From Candidatus Kurthia intestinigallinarum (GTDB lineage Bacteria > Bacillota > Bacilli > Bacillales_A > Planococcaceae), in NCBI RefSeq assembly GCF_003991225.1, contig NZ_JTFC01000042.1, positions 124,001 through 188,000 on the forward strand: DNA of 64,000 nucleotides, in the 5' to 3' direction. Below are positions 22,320-31,611 of this stretch, in pieces (position 1 is the first letter of the stretch; the number at the start of each line of letters is the position of its first letter). A program made the translations under genes and the position numbers. A model generated the notes under the pieces. It saw only the letters and a list, made by a program, of their open reading frames with translations, was not told where the DNA came from and made no database searches.

Positions 22320-23567
22320 TTATAGTGAGCCGTATCCTGTGAAATATTTACTCCAATAACCAGTATGAATTGAATCTACTTTAATGCCAGAGCTTGCCGC
22401 AGAAATCATCTGTCCATTACCGATATAAAAACCAACATGTGAAATACCGCTTTTATACGTGCCGCTAAAGAATACTAGATCGCCGACGCGAGGTGTAGAT
22501 GTTTTCTTTGCCATATTATAGTAGCCAGCCGCGTTTGTACGACCCATATTTTTACCTGATTGATTATAAACATAATAAATAAAGCCCGAGCAATCAAATC
22601 CTCTTGGACTTGAACCACCGAATACATAAGGTACACCTAAATGCTTATATGCATTTGCGATGACGTTATCAGAATTAGAAACAGGTGTTGTTGAAGGTGT
22701 TTTATCGGTCGTATTTGTAGACGCTGTTAATACCTTACCTGAAACGGTTAATTTTTGACCGACAAAAATCGTTGTCGAAGAAAGATTGTTTAATGTCATT
22801 AGCTTTTGATAGGTTGTTCCGTGCGCTGCCGCAATTTTACTTAGGGAATCGCCAGCTTTCACAGTATAGGTAGACGAGTTACTTGATGCTGTTTCGGTCG
22901 TTGTTGACGAGTTTGAAGAGGAACCCGTTGACGGAGCAGGAGTTGATACTTTTCCTGAAACGGTTAATTTTTGACCGACAAAAATTGTTGTCGAAGAAAG
23001 ATTATTCAATGTCATTAGCTTTTGATAGGTTGTTCCGTGCGCTGCCGCAATTTTACTTAGGGAATCGCCACTTTTTACAATATAACTTTTTGATGACGTA
23101 TTTGATGAACTACTTGTCGTCGATGAATCCGAAGAAGGAGCAGTCGTCGTTGTCTTACCTGAAACGGTTAATTTTTGACCGACAAATATCGTTGTCGAAG
23201 AAAGATTATTTAACGTCATTAGTTTTTGATAGCTTGTGCCATAGCGACTTGCAATTTTACTTAATGAATCGCCCGCTTTCACAGTATATGTACTCTTAGA
23301 TGATGTCGTTGAGGGTTGTTTTGTAGTGGACGGAGATTTTGAAGTTGATTTATTAACTTTTAAAATTTGTCCAACATGGATAACGGTAGAAGAAAGCCCG
23401 TTTTGTTGCATAAGCGTTTGGTAAGATACGCCATATTTAGAGCCGATTTTACTTAATGAATCGCCCGCTTTTACAGTGTATGTTGCGGCAGAGGCATCCA
23501 TTGTTGAAGTAAGGGCCATTGCAGTACCAAAAAAAATCGTGGTTGCTGTCTTAGTGGAAGTTTTCAT
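22320..23567 (-). CDS. LysM/NlpC-P60 cell-wall D,L-endopeptidase
   Basis: A 415-residue secreted hydrolase. A signal peptide (to about 27) is followed by four LysM domains (near 30-75, 95-140, 163-208 and 238-283) separated by Ser/Thr-rich linkers, then an NlpC/P60 domain (about 300-415) with catalytic Cys in F-D-C-S-G-F and His in I-S-H-V-G-F. The layout is that of LytE/LytF/CwlS, which cut between D-Glu and diaminopimelate in peptidoglycan. LysM 2-4 are almost identical in protein and DNA. The start is ATG 23567 behind GGAGATG. Monocistronic. Confidence 0.9.
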   Translation of the reverse strand: MKTSTKTATTIFFGTAMALTSTMDASAATYTVKAGDSLSKIGSKYGVSYQTLMQQNGLSSTVIHVGQILKVNKSTSKSPSTTKQPSTTSSKSTYTVKAGDSLSKIASRYGTSYQKLMTLNNLSSTTIFVGQKLTVSGKTTTTAPSSDSSTTSSSSNTSSKSYIVKSGDSLSKIAAAHGTTYQKLMTLNNLSSTTIFVGQKLTVSGKVSTPAPSTGSSSNSSTTTETASSNSSTYTVKAGDSLSKIAAAHGTTYQKLMTLNNLSSTTIFVGQKLTVSGKVLTASTNTTDKTPSTTPVSNSDNVIANAYKHLGVPYVFGGSSPRGFDCSGFIYYVYNQSGKNMGRTNAAGYYNMAKKTSTPRVGDLVFFSGTYKSGISHVGFYIGNGQMISAASSGIKVDSIHTGYWSKYFTGYGSL

Positions 23568-23796
23568 AGGCATCTCCATTCTAATTGTTTTTATTTAATT
23601 GTAGAAAAGAAATGTGTCATTTGAATAACGAATAGATGATAAAATTCGATCAAATAATGCGATTATATCTTATTTATGTCATAAACATATTATTAAATAT
23701 TTTTTTGAAATATAAATTACCTACTTTTTGTAATATTTTAATGTTTATTTGCTTATTTTGTTATTTTTTATTGTATTCTTAATGTTTAACCAATAA

Positions 23797-23827
23797 AAAA
23801 ATGGGTATGCCGAAGCATACCCATTTA
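23797..23827 (-). terminator. Strong terminator after HD-GYP gene
   Basis: AAATGGGTATGC and GCATACCCATTT are perfect arms with a CGAA tetraloop; poly-A/T flanks make it active on the minus strand. The 23568-23796 stretch to its left is AT-rich promoter DNA of the LysM gene, without other signals I can name. Confidence 0.85.
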
Positions 23828-23848
23828 AGATAATCTAAATAAATATTT

Positions 23849-24562
23849 TTAGTCTTTGTATTTACTCATAATAGGCGTCGCAATACATGATGCCAAAAGT
23901 GCAACATACGTAGCATCTAATTTTCTGTCTATATCATGCTGTAAAACGCTAAGCGCTTCTATAGGAGGCATCGCTTGTTTGTAGCATCTTTTCGCTGTTA
24001 AGGCATCGAAAACATCACTCACTGCCACAATCTTTGCCCATGGATGGATGTATTTCGCTGTTAAACGATATGGATAACCACTTCCATCTAAGCGCTCATG
24101 ATGCTGCACAACAACTTCTTGAATACCATTTGGGAATGGTGCATAGGACTGCAAATAGTCCAGCCCCCAAATGGTATGTGTTTTTATTTCCTCGTATTCT
24201 TTTTGAGTAAGCCTTCCTGGTTTATTTAACAAAGTAGACCGAATTGAGATTTTGCCAATATCATGTAAGAGAGCTGCTAGTGCTAAATGTTGTAGTTCTT
24301 CTCTTTTCATATTAATTTTTGAGCCAATTGCAAGCGAATAGACTGTTACATGAAAAGAATGTCGAAGTACTGTTTTTTCATGTTCTAATAATTGTGTTAA
24401 TAATGTCAGGTATGTTTTATTTTGTTTAACGATTAAGAGCGCCTCTTGTAAAATTGGTTGGATTTGTTTCGTTGTTACATCATCAGGTACACCTACTTTT
24501 TGTTTTAATGATGCGAGTAGTGAACAAATGTTGATGTGATCAATCCAATTTGCCGATTCCAT
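23849..24562 (-). CDS. HD-GYP domain phosphohydrolase
   Basis: A 237-residue protein. The N-terminal 60 residues are helical and unrecognised; residues about 65-225 are an HD-GYP domain with H-D-I-G-K near 101, H-H-E-R-L-D-G-S-G-Y-P near 153 and S-D-V-F-D-A-L-T near 183. HD-GYP enzymes hydrolyse cyclic di-GMP or related cyclic dinucleotides using a bi- or trinuclear metal centre, and all key His/Asp residues are present. No membrane segment or receiver domain is attached, so the input signal is unknown. No diguanylate cyclase is in the window. Confidence 0.85.
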   Translation of the reverse strand: MESANWIDHINICSLLASLKQKVGVPDDVTTKQIQPILQEALLIVKQNKTYLTLLTQLLEHEKTVLRHSFHVTVYSLAIGSKINMKREELQHLALAALLHDIGKISIRSTLLNKPGRLTQKEYEEIKTHTIWGLDYLQSYAPFPNGIQEVVVQHHERLDGSGYPYRLTAKYIHPWAKIVAVSDVFDALTAKRCYKQAMPPIEALSVLQHDIDRKLDATYVALLASCIATPIMSKYKD

Positions 24563-24748
24563 TTAATGCCTCCTTCACAAAGGTAAATTCTATAAAAGGA
24601 ATATCTATCATTTTTTTGAGGGATTTTTAAATAATTATACACTATGCTGTGAAAAAATTCGAAAAAATAATGTTATTATAGGAGGGATAATTTTTAAAAA
24701 GAATTTAAATTCAAAAAATAATAAGACCAAAGATACAGTACATAAATA

Positions 24749-24776
24749 AAAAGAACCGTCACAAGAACGGTTCTTT
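24749..24776 (-). terminator. Terminator after C69 dipeptidase gene
   Basis: AAAGAACCGT and ACGGTTCTTT form a perfect 10-bp stem with a seven-base loop, just beyond the stop of the minus-strand gene. Confidence 0.85.
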
Positions 24777-24783
24777 CAGTAGA

Positions 24784-26193
24784 CTAATCATTTAATGAGA
24801 AATTTAAAGACATATGTTTTGTACCTGTTGCCATCATGTTACCGAGTAACTGGTTCGTATTGTTAAAGCATAATGTCGCCATTTCCTCATTCACTTGGCC
24901 TAAATAAGCTTGAATGTCTGTTTGCTTAGTAGCCTCGCGGTCTGCTAATAGCTGCATATTACGGCAACTTGCCACCGTTTTTTGTTCGTAGGCACGATGT
25001 AGATCGCTGTATAAATCAAAATTCGTATCTCCAAGCAGGGCAATTGTATGGCTTAGCCAATGAATTTTTGTAATATCAAATGTCGATTTTGTATCACGGT
25101 AGCAAGCTGGTGTATCTAATACATTTGCATAAAAAGGAACGATGGCATTAAATGTATTCGGTCCAAATGCAAGCCAGTGTACACCGGCAATTTCTGGTGA
25201 AACGTCTGGACGGATTTGTAGAATATGACATTCCTGATTACGGTTAATACCAATTGTACGGAACATAAATTTGGTATCTTCGCTGCCTTCACCATATGGG
25301 TCAAATTCGGTGTTTTGGAAATGTGAGCTAAGCGCCCATTTGACGTCTTCTACAGAAATTTTACGATTGGCATGGCAAATAAATGGTAGGTTTTGCTCCA
25401 TTGGTTGCTGTTCGATTTCTGGGTTGAAGAATTGTTGGACATACCAAGCACGAGGGTTGTTATAACGCGTATCTTTAATTGAAGCACTACCAAAAATATG
25501 GCGTAAATTATAGCCCTCAAAATCAGGATTTAAATGATGAACTTCGATAAACTCACGTAATCCTTCTGAGCAAAGTGTATCCGCTGAATCAAAATCAAAA
25601 TGATCAATATTGAAACGGTTTGGTGCCACGACATAAGCATCGTCTGGAATACGAACAGCTGCCCAGTGGTGACCACCAATTGTTTCCATATACCATACAT
25701 CATCGGCATCCGAGAAAGCGATACCGTTTGATTCGTATGTGCCATATTGTTCTAAAATACTTCCTAAACGTTGTACGCCTTCTTTAGCAGAATGCACATA
25801 AGGAAGTACTAATGTAAGCATGTCTTCTTCACCGATACCATTATCAACAAATGGGTCTGCACCTAATACACGTGTATTCGTCGTGATGGTTTCTGTTGCA
25901 GTCATCGCCACATTAGCACTATTAATGCCAGATTCTCCCCAAATACCAAAGCCCTCTGCTGCATCTGGTGTAGATGTATACCGCATTGGATTTTCTGGTA
26001 AATCGATTTCAAATGTACTTTGCACCGATTTATAATGACGTGGCTGATCCTGTGGATTCATCACGATAAAACGTTGTGGATTAGACGAAGCACTTCCGCT
26101 ATCTTCATTCCGCGCAATCATCGTTGAACCATCAATCGATGCTTTTTTACCGACTAAAATCGTTGTACAAGAACCTTCTTTTCGTTGTTTCAT
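24784..26193 (-). CDS. C69-family dipeptidase (PepD-like)
   Basis: A 469-residue Ntn-hydrolase. The Cys of G-S-C-T-T near residue 9 is the expected N-terminal nucleophile after removal of a short propeptide, followed by D-G-S-T-M-I-A-R-N-E-D, the signature of PepD/C69 dipeptidases; E-G-F-G-I-W-G-E and N-S-A-N-V-A-M also fit. It would cleave a broad range of dipeptides in the cytosol. The start is ATG 26193 after TAGGTGATG; the frame extends ten codons further without a site. Length matches the family. Monocistronic. Confidence 0.85.
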   Translation of the reverse strand: MKQRKEGSCTTILVGKKASIDGSTMIARNEDSGSASSNPQRFIVMNPQDQPRHYKSVQSTFEIDLPENPMRYTSTPDAAEGFGIWGESGINSANVAMTATETITTNTRVLGADPFVDNGIGEEDMLTLVLPYVHSAKEGVQRLGSILEQYGTYESNGIAFSDADDVWYMETIGGHHWAAVRIPDDAYVVAPNRFNIDHFDFDSADTLCSEGLREFIEVHHLNPDFEGYNLRHIFGSASIKDTRYNNPRAWYVQQFFNPEIEQQPMEQNLPFICHANRKISVEDVKWALSSHFQNTEFDPYGEGSEDTKFMFRTIGINRNQECHILQIRPDVSPEIAGVHWLAFGPNTFNAIVPFYANVLDTPACYRDTKSTFDITKIHWLSHTIALLGDTNFDLYSDLHRAYEQKTVASCRNMQLLADREATKQTDIQAYLGQVNEEMATLCFNNTNQLLGNMMATGTKHMSLNFSLND

Positions 26194-26394
26194 AAAATCA
26201 TCACCTAACTTTTCATTTTTCAAAACAAATTATATCATATCGATATTAAATTATAAGAACATTCAACTAGAGAGTACCTAGAAATAGTAGTGATTCAGCA
26301 CCGTCCTACCGGCTATGCATTGAAATGAGTAATCAATTCCCATAAACTTATAGTAAGTGGAAATTATATCCACCACGAAAAAGGGGGAAGTTAC

Positions 26395-27912
26395 ATGTTT
26401 AAATTCGGGTATAAAAAGGTCGCGCCGAACGAGGCATTAATTATTTCCGGTAAAAATATCGGGAAAGAGGGGGAAGCGGGCGTCTATATTAAAGATGGTC
26501 GTCGCCTTCGTGTTGTACGTGGGGGCACGGTACTTGTTACGCCATTCCAATCTGCTGATTCTATTTCACTGAACTCATTCCAAATTCCATTAAAAGCAGA
26601 AGGGATTTTAACGCGAGATGAAGTACCGATTACTGTTCATGCAACGTCTACCATTAAAGTAGCCGATGAGCTTGAATCTGTTATTAAATTTGCGGAGCAA
26701 TTCATGGGTAAGGCAGAAGAGGAAATTTCAAAAGAATTACGTGTTATTCTAGAAGGCAAGCTGCGTACCACAGTTGCCGAGCAAGAAGCGCTTGAAGTAA
26801 ATAATGCGCGAGAAAACTTTATTCAAGTCGTACAAGAAAAATCAGAGGCAGATCTAAAGGCAATGGGCTTCAATGTTGTTAACTTTTCATTAGACCGTGT
26901 ATTAGATGCAGATGAATACGATTCAGAGCTTGGCTATTTGAAAAACTTAGGGATTACAAAGCTTGCTGAATCGTCAAAACAGGCACAAAATGCACGTTCT
27001 GATGCAGAGCGTCAAATTGAGGAGAATAAAGCGAGTAATGCGCAGTTAACAGAACGTGCGAAAAATGAATCGGATATTGAAATTACACGTCAACGGACGG
27101 ATTTACAATTAGAGCAGACAAAAGCTGCAAATGATTTAGAGCTTGAAAAAACACGTCGTGAGCGTGAACTAAATGAGCAACGTGCGATTGCAAAGCAAGC
27201 CTATGAGAAAAAGCAAGCTGAGCTAGAACTCGATTTAATTGAAAAGGAAACACAGGCAAAGCGGGAACGTGAAAATTCACAATTAGAGCTGAAAGAGTTA
27301 GCAAAACAGCAGGCAGTTATTGATGCGCAAATCATTGCAGAAAAGGATGTCATCGCGAGTGATGCGAGAGCACGTATTGCAGAGCGTACAGCAGAAGCCG
27401 ATGCGCGTTCTAAGGAACTTCAGTTAAAAGTAGAAAATGATGCGGTTGCACGTAAAAATCAAATCGAAATTGATGCGATACGTGAGAAGGGGATTGCTGA
27501 GGCGGAAGCGATTAAGATGAAAGCTGAAGCAATGAAGGAATACGGTGAGGCAGCGATTGCAGAAATGTTAATTAAAGTATTGCCAGATTTTGCGCGCGCC
27601 GTTGCAGAGCCACTTGCATCGATTGATAATGTACAGGTGATGGATTTTGGAGCAGAAGGAGGCGGTGTACAAAGCGTCGCGGGAAATACAGTCGGTGTCA
27701 TGGCCATGGTCCAAAAATCCCTAAAAGAAACGACTGGGATTGATGTGAAAGATTTACTTGAAACAAATGCATCCTATGGTCGTAATTATTTATCGGCAAA
27801 ATCTGAGCCAGAGCAAGCATTAGAAGAGGATTATCCAATGCCTATTGAGACGATTTCTGCTGAGGAATTAGAAAATTTTGAAGCCAATGTAGAAGATGAT
27901 AATAACCGCTAG
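26395..27912 (+). CDS. floT: Flotillin-like membrane-scaffold protein
   Basis: A 505-residue SPFH/flotillin protein. The N-terminal SPFH domain (about 10-190) has the V-P-N-E-A-type start and V-P-I-T-V-H-A-T strand; residues about 190-400 are a long Glu/Ala/Lys/Arg coiled coil, then a hydrophobic stretch and an acidic tail. Length and layout match B. subtilis FloT (YuaG), which organises lipid microdomains. A clear N-terminal membrane hairpin is not obvious, which differs from the classic description. GGGGGAAG precedes ATG 26395. No NfeD/YuaF partner is adjacent. Confidence 0.85.
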   Translation: MFKFGYKKVAPNEALIISGKNIGKEGEAGVYIKDGRRLRVVRGGTVLVTPFQSADSISLNSFQIPLKAEGILTRDEVPITVHATSTIKVADELESVIKFAEQFMGKAEEEISKELRVILEGKLRTTVAEQEALEVNNARENFIQVVQEKSEADLKAMGFNVVNFSLDRVLDADEYDSELGYLKNLGITKLAESSKQAQNARSDAERQIEENKASNAQLTERAKNESDIEITRQRTDLQLEQTKAANDLELEKTRRERELNEQRAIAKQAYEKKQAELELDLIEKETQAKRERENSQLELKELAKQQAVIDAQIIAEKDVIASDARARIAERTAEADARSKELQLKVENDAVARKNQIEIDAIREKGIAEAEAIKMKAEAMKEYGEAAIAEMLIKVLPDFARAVAEPLASIDNVQVMDFGAEGGGVQSVAGNTVGVMAMVQKSLKETTGIDVKDLLETNASYGRNYLSAKSEPEQALEEDYPMPIETISAEELENFEANVEDDNNR

Positions 27913-27986
27913 GGAAGATAGGTATACATTTCTTGCGCCGTTAACAACTCAAACGAATAATCAGGTGAGCTTATCACCAAGTCGTT

Positions 27987-28026
27987 AAAAAAAGCAGTGG
28001 ACTCGATCGAGTCCACTGCTTTTTTT
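27987..28026. terminator. 40-bp perfect palindromic two-way terminator
   Basis: A seven-base A-run, GCAGTGGACTCGA, its exact complement and a seven-base T-run form a loopless 40-bp palindrome between the convergent floT and KstD-like genes. Confidence 0.9.
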
Positions 28027-28030
28027 GTGA

Positions 28031-29683
28031 TTAGCGATTACAATGTTTTGCGGCAATATAGCCAAATGTCATACCTGGTCCAAGCGTTGCGCCTGGGCCG
28101 GGGTAAGATTCGCCCATCACCGAAGCGGAGCAGTTACCAGCCGCATAGACGCCATTAATTGGTTGACCATCTGTTTTTAAAATACGCGCCTGTGTATCAA
28201 TAACTACGCCTCCTTTTGTGCCAATATCGCCTGGGTAGACACGCATCGCATAAAAAGGCGCTTCTTCAATAACATCTAGATTTGGATTTTTAAGCGTCGG
28301 ATCACCGTAGTAGCGGTCATGTGCGGATTCACCTCGGTGGAAATCTTCATCGATGCCATTGCGAGCAAAGCCATTGAAACGCTCGATTGTGTGCTGTAGA
28401 GCATCTACCGGAACTTCCATCTTTTGTGCCAGTTCTGCAATGGTTGGCGCCGATAAAACGATATCATTGTCATAATAGGCTTGTGGGAAATCCTGTCCTG
28501 GGAATAAACCGGCGAAAATATAGCGTTTCTTAGCCTTTTTATCTAAAATCAGCCACGAAGGAACCGAGCCTGCTTCTTTTTCATGCGCATACATGACATC
28601 GACAAATTCATGATAAGGTGTTGGCTCATCAATAAAGCGATTTCCTTGCTGGTCAACGATAATCATATTTGGAATACCGCGGTCTGCCACAAGGAAAAAT
28701 GGACGGCCCTTATGGTCAAGGAAGGACGGAGCCCCCCATACACGGTCCATTAAATCAAATTGTGCCCCTAATTTTTCAGCAGGTGTGATAATATCACCTG
28801 TTTGTCCCTCCGGTGATGAGGACCATGCCGCATTAGTTGGCTGCGGTAAATATTTTTCCCGGTATGCTTGATTACGTGAAAACCCGCCGCTTCCTAAAAT
28901 GACCCCCTTATTCGCTTTTAATGAAATCGCTTGGCCGTCTTTATTTGCTGTAATGCCGATAACACGGTCCTCCTCATAAATAAAGTCTTCAAAGCCACAG
29001 TTGACCCATATTTCGCCACCTAGCTCTTTATAAGCTAGGGCTAAGCGTCCGATTAATGCTTGCCCTAATGCACCAAATTCTTTTTTCAAGACGATATGTT
29101 GCATAAGACGCCAGCCAAGTGTAAGCGAACGTAGCTTGCCCTTCCATGTACGAGAAATCATATTCACTTTATGGAAGTCTTGACCTGTCATAACAAAGCC
29201 CTTTGTATCCATTGCAGGGGGGCGCATTAGCTTTTGCCAGTCACCTAGTTCATTTAAATCGAATAATAGCGGCTCAATCGAACGGCCACGTCCCTTGCCA
29301 CCTTTACGATTTGGATAATAGTCTGAGTAGTTATTGGCGTAGCTATAACGCATGTGAGGGCTTAGCTCATGAAAATAATCGAGCATTTCAATACCGCGTT
29401 TTAAATACGTTTCTTTCATGTCGTCGGATACACGATCTCCAACCGTTGAATCTAAATAATTTTTAGCATCTTCATAAGAATCAGCCACGCCTGCTTCGAC
29501 TAAATAGCGATTGTTTGGAATCCAGACACCGCCTCCAGAAAGCGCCGATGCACCGCCAAATACTGCTTCTTTCTCGATAAGTAATGTTTTTAGCCCCTCA
29601 TTTTTAGCGGTGATAGCTGCAGCAAAGCCACTTGCCCCTGAACCAACGACTACCACATCATATTCTGCTGTCCAATTAACCAT
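28031..29683 (-). CDS. FAD-dependent 3-ketosteroid dehydrogenase-like oxidoreductase
   Basis: A 550-residue flavoprotein. The N-terminal dinucleotide-binding motif V-V-G-S-G-A-S-G sits near residue 12, and the FAD-contact S-G-G-G-V-W-I-P-N-N near 48. The C-terminal region G-T-K-G-G-V and P-G-P-G-A-T-L-G-P-G-M-T-F-G closely matches 3-ketosteroid Delta1-dehydrogenase and the broader fumarate-reductase-like succinate dehydrogenase flavoprotein family. It probably oxidises a ring ketone or a related substrate in the cytosol. No other steroid-degradation gene is in the window, so the true substrate may differ. Monocistronic. Confidence 0.75.
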   Translation of the reverse strand: MVNWTAEYDVVVVGSGASGFAAAITAKNEGLKTLLIEKEAVFGGASALSGGGVWIPNNRYLVEAGVADSYEDAKNYLDSTVGDRVSDDMKETYLKRGIEMLDYFHELSPHMRYSYANNYSDYYPNRKGGKGRGRSIEPLLFDLNELGDWQKLMRPPAMDTKGFVMTGQDFHKVNMISRTWKGKLRSLTLGWRLMQHIVLKKEFGALGQALIGRLALAYKELGGEIWVNCGFEDFIYEEDRVIGITANKDGQAISLKANKGVILGSGGFSRNQAYREKYLPQPTNAAWSSSPEGQTGDIITPAEKLGAQFDLMDRVWGAPSFLDHKGRPFFLVADRGIPNMIIVDQQGNRFIDEPTPYHEFVDVMYAHEKEAGSVPSWLILDKKAKKRYIFAGLFPGQDFPQAYYDNDIVLSAPTIAELAQKMEVPVDALQHTIERFNGFARNGIDEDFHRGESAHDRYYGDPTLKNPNLDVIEEAPFYAMRVYPGDIGTKGGVVIDTQARILKTDGQPINGVYAAGNCSASVMGESYPGPGATLGPGMTFGYIAAKHCNR

Positions 29684-29872
29684 ACAAATACCTCCTAATA
29701 TCCTTATTTATTCCAAATATAACAATTAGTAAACAGGAGTACAAATCTTTTCACCGCGCCTATGTTAGCGCTTGCAATATGGTGTTAGTGTTGCTACACA
29801 TTTGCAAAAATGGTAGTTATTTTAATTTAAAGGAAATATAGGTGATATACTTATACTTAAGGGGGAAAGAAA

Positions 29873-30598
29873 ATGAAATGGGTTTGTTTACATGGATTAG
29901 GGGGTACGAAGCATTATTTTAAAGAGTTGCAACAGCTATTACCGAATGAGGATATAGAGGCCTATGATTTGCCTGGACATGGTGAGGAAGAAGCGTTAGC
30001 TGATTTTACAATGGAGGAGCTAGTGGCATGGCTACATCATAAGGTGACCGAGCCTGTCATGTTAGTCGGGCATTCACTTGGCGCAATCATCTGCTTAGCT
30101 TATGCACAGCGCTTTCCGAAAAATGTAGCGCATCTAGTGTTATTAGATGGTGGCTATTTACAGTCGGCAGATTTTGGCGTATCGCTCGAGCAAGAAATCG
30201 AAGGCGCTAGGCAGTTTATCGCCCAAATGCAGTTTCCAACTTTTGAAGCGGCAGTAGAAGCTGAAAAAGAAGAGGCACTAAGATGGAATGATGTTCTTGA
30301 AGAAGCGGTGTTCCAACGTTTTCATCATACAGATGGACATGTGCAATTAAAGGTATCGGAGAAAACAGCGGTTGCCTATACAAAAATAAGCTATCAATTT
30401 AAACTACCAGCACTTATGCAACCGATCACATTATTTATTGCGACTCAGCCTATAGAAGCCGAACAAGTGCGCCAAAAAGCCATGCAGCGATTTATGACAA
30501 CACTGCTGCAAACAAATTGTATACGTGTGGACACCGGACATGATGTACTTACGGAAAATCCATTTGATATTGCAAATCAGTTAGGGGAGTATAAATGA
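29873..30598 (+). CDS. Alpha/beta-hydrolase
   Basis: A 241-residue single-domain hydrolase. It has an oxyanion H-G-L-G-G near residue 6, the nucleophile elbow G-H-S-L-G near 65, and a C-terminal G-H-D-V-L that supplies the catalytic His; the acidic member is probably in the strand before it. The lid between residues 115 and 190 is helical and charged. Substrate unknown; MhpC/BioH-like esterases share this layout. The RBS is a GGGGGAAAG run before ATG 29873. Its TGA overlaps the start of the next gene, so they are coupled. Confidence 0.8.
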   Translation: MKWVCLHGLGGTKHYFKELQQLLPNEDIEAYDLPGHGEEEALADFTMEELVAWLHHKVTEPVMLVGHSLGAIICLAYAQRFPKNVAHLVLLDGGYLQSADFGVSLEQEIEGARQFIAQMQFPTFEAAVEAEKEEALRWNDVLEEAVFQRFHHTDGHVQLKVSEKTAVAYTKISYQFKLPALMQPITLFIATQPIEAEQVRQKAMQRFMTTLLQTNCIRVDTGHDVLTENPFDIANQLGEYK

Positions 30599-31038
30599 AA
30601 AAAATAACATTAATTGTTGTTATTATGGTAATGATTGGTGGCGCTATTTATTGGAATTATGCAACAGGGATTCCTTCACTATCAGTTAAAGCGGATAATA
30701 AGATAGTAGAAGTCACACAAGGAACTTATTGCTGGAGTAGCTTAATATCAAGTGAATGTGTCGATAAAATAGCACCGACACAAATGGTGAAAGAGGGATT
30801 TATTACACCAACTGTTGTGAAACCAGGGGCTATAATGAGCTATCAATTTAGTAAAAAGCCAGTAGGAGATTCTGAAAGTATATTATTAGAAGATGAAGCG
30901 GGGCATTCAATTGACGTAAAAAGAGAAAATCAGACATTTAAAGCACCGATTAAAAAGGGACTATATATGTATACCATTTCAGCAAGATGGGATAAAGGTG
31001 ATGTTAGTTATGCAATTGCGATTGATGTCAAAAAATAA
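30595..31038 (+). CDS. Membrane-anchored extracytoplasmic protein
   Basis: A 147-residue protein. A lysine start and one hydrophobic segment (about 5-22) anchor or export it; no lipobox Cys is present. The outer domain carries G-T-Y-C-W-S and S-E-C-V-D, two cysteines about ten apart that could form a disulphide, a pattern I have seen in Bacillus secreted beta-sandwich proteins. ATGA overlap with the hydrolase gene shows coupling. Its 3' end overlaps the DinB gene on the other strand by 60 bases. Function unknown. Confidence 0.6.
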   Translation: MKKITLIVVIMVMIGGAIYWNYATGIPSLSVKADNKIVEVTQGTYCWSSLISSECVDKIAPTQMVKEGFITPTVVKPGAIMSYQFSKKPVGDSESILLEDEAGHSIDVKRENQTFKAPIKKGLYMYTISARWDKGDVSYAIAIDVKK

Positions 31039-31503
31039 AACGATATTCGTATTGTTTGGCGTATGTCCCATTAAGCTTAGCATAGCGGTTATTTGACCTT
31101 GGTGATGACATTCATGAGTGAACGCGTGTAATAAAAGATGATGTGGTGTTTTTTGTACAGTTGGTTTAAAGTCAGATGCGGAAGAAGTCATCACATCCAT
31201 CGAATCTTCAAATGTTCGAAGGGCTAATGCGACGTATTTATCAACTAGTACATATACTTCTTGAATATCAGCTAATGTCATTTTTTCTACAATCTCTACG
31301 GGGAAGTCCTCAATAGAATCATTGCCTAATAAAAATGAGCCAATCCAGTTACGATAGCATTTTGTAATGTGTAATAATGTATCTTTAACGCTATCTAATG
31401 CAAAGCCATGTGATTGTGCTAATTGTGCCTCACTTAATTGTGCGCATTGCGCCATAATAACGTCTCGTCCTTGTGTGACCCATTTATAATCTTGTGTATT
31501 CAT
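30979..31503 (-). CDS. DinB-family (metal-binding four-helix) protein
   Basis: A 174-residue protein with a DinB fold: a His in L-L-H-I-T-K-C near residue 45 and the pair in H-A-F-T-H-E-C-H-H-Q-G-Q-I near 135 would bind the divalent metal. DinB proteins include thiol-dependent transferases such as bacillithiol S-transferase; the substrate is not known. AGGAGG precedes ATG 31503. The last 20 residues follow the usual family end (a G-H-T-P turn) and read across the opposite gene for 60 bases, suggesting loss of an earlier stop codon. Confidence 0.75.
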   Translation of the reverse strand: MNTQDYKWVTQGRDVIMAQCAQLSEAQLAQSHGFALDSVKDTLLHITKCYRNWIGSFLLGNDSIEDFPVEIVEKMTLADIQEVYVLVDKYVALALRTFEDSMDVMTSSASDFKPTVQKTPHHLLLHAFTHECHHQGQITAMLSLMGHTPNNTNIVLFFDINRNCITNITFIPSC

Positions 31504-31570
31504 TGTTTCCTCCTAGCATTTCGCAACGCCTATTTTAGCATGAATTTGAGGAATCGATGTACATTTTATA

Positions 31571-31608
31571 AAAAAAGACAGCCCCAGTGAATAGGAGCTG
31601 TCTTTTTT
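31571..31608 (-). terminator. Terminator after secreted nucleotidase gene
   Basis: AAAGACAGC and GCTGTCTTT pair (with CC/GG inside) and are flanked by A- and T-runs directly after the minus-strand stop. Confidence 0.8.
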
Positions 31609-31611
31609 GCA

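Noticed and set aside
22720..23500. CRISPR-like or minisatellite repeat
   Set aside because: The repeats are in-frame LysM domains of a wall hydrolase gene; no short direct repeats with unique spacers occur anywhere in the window.
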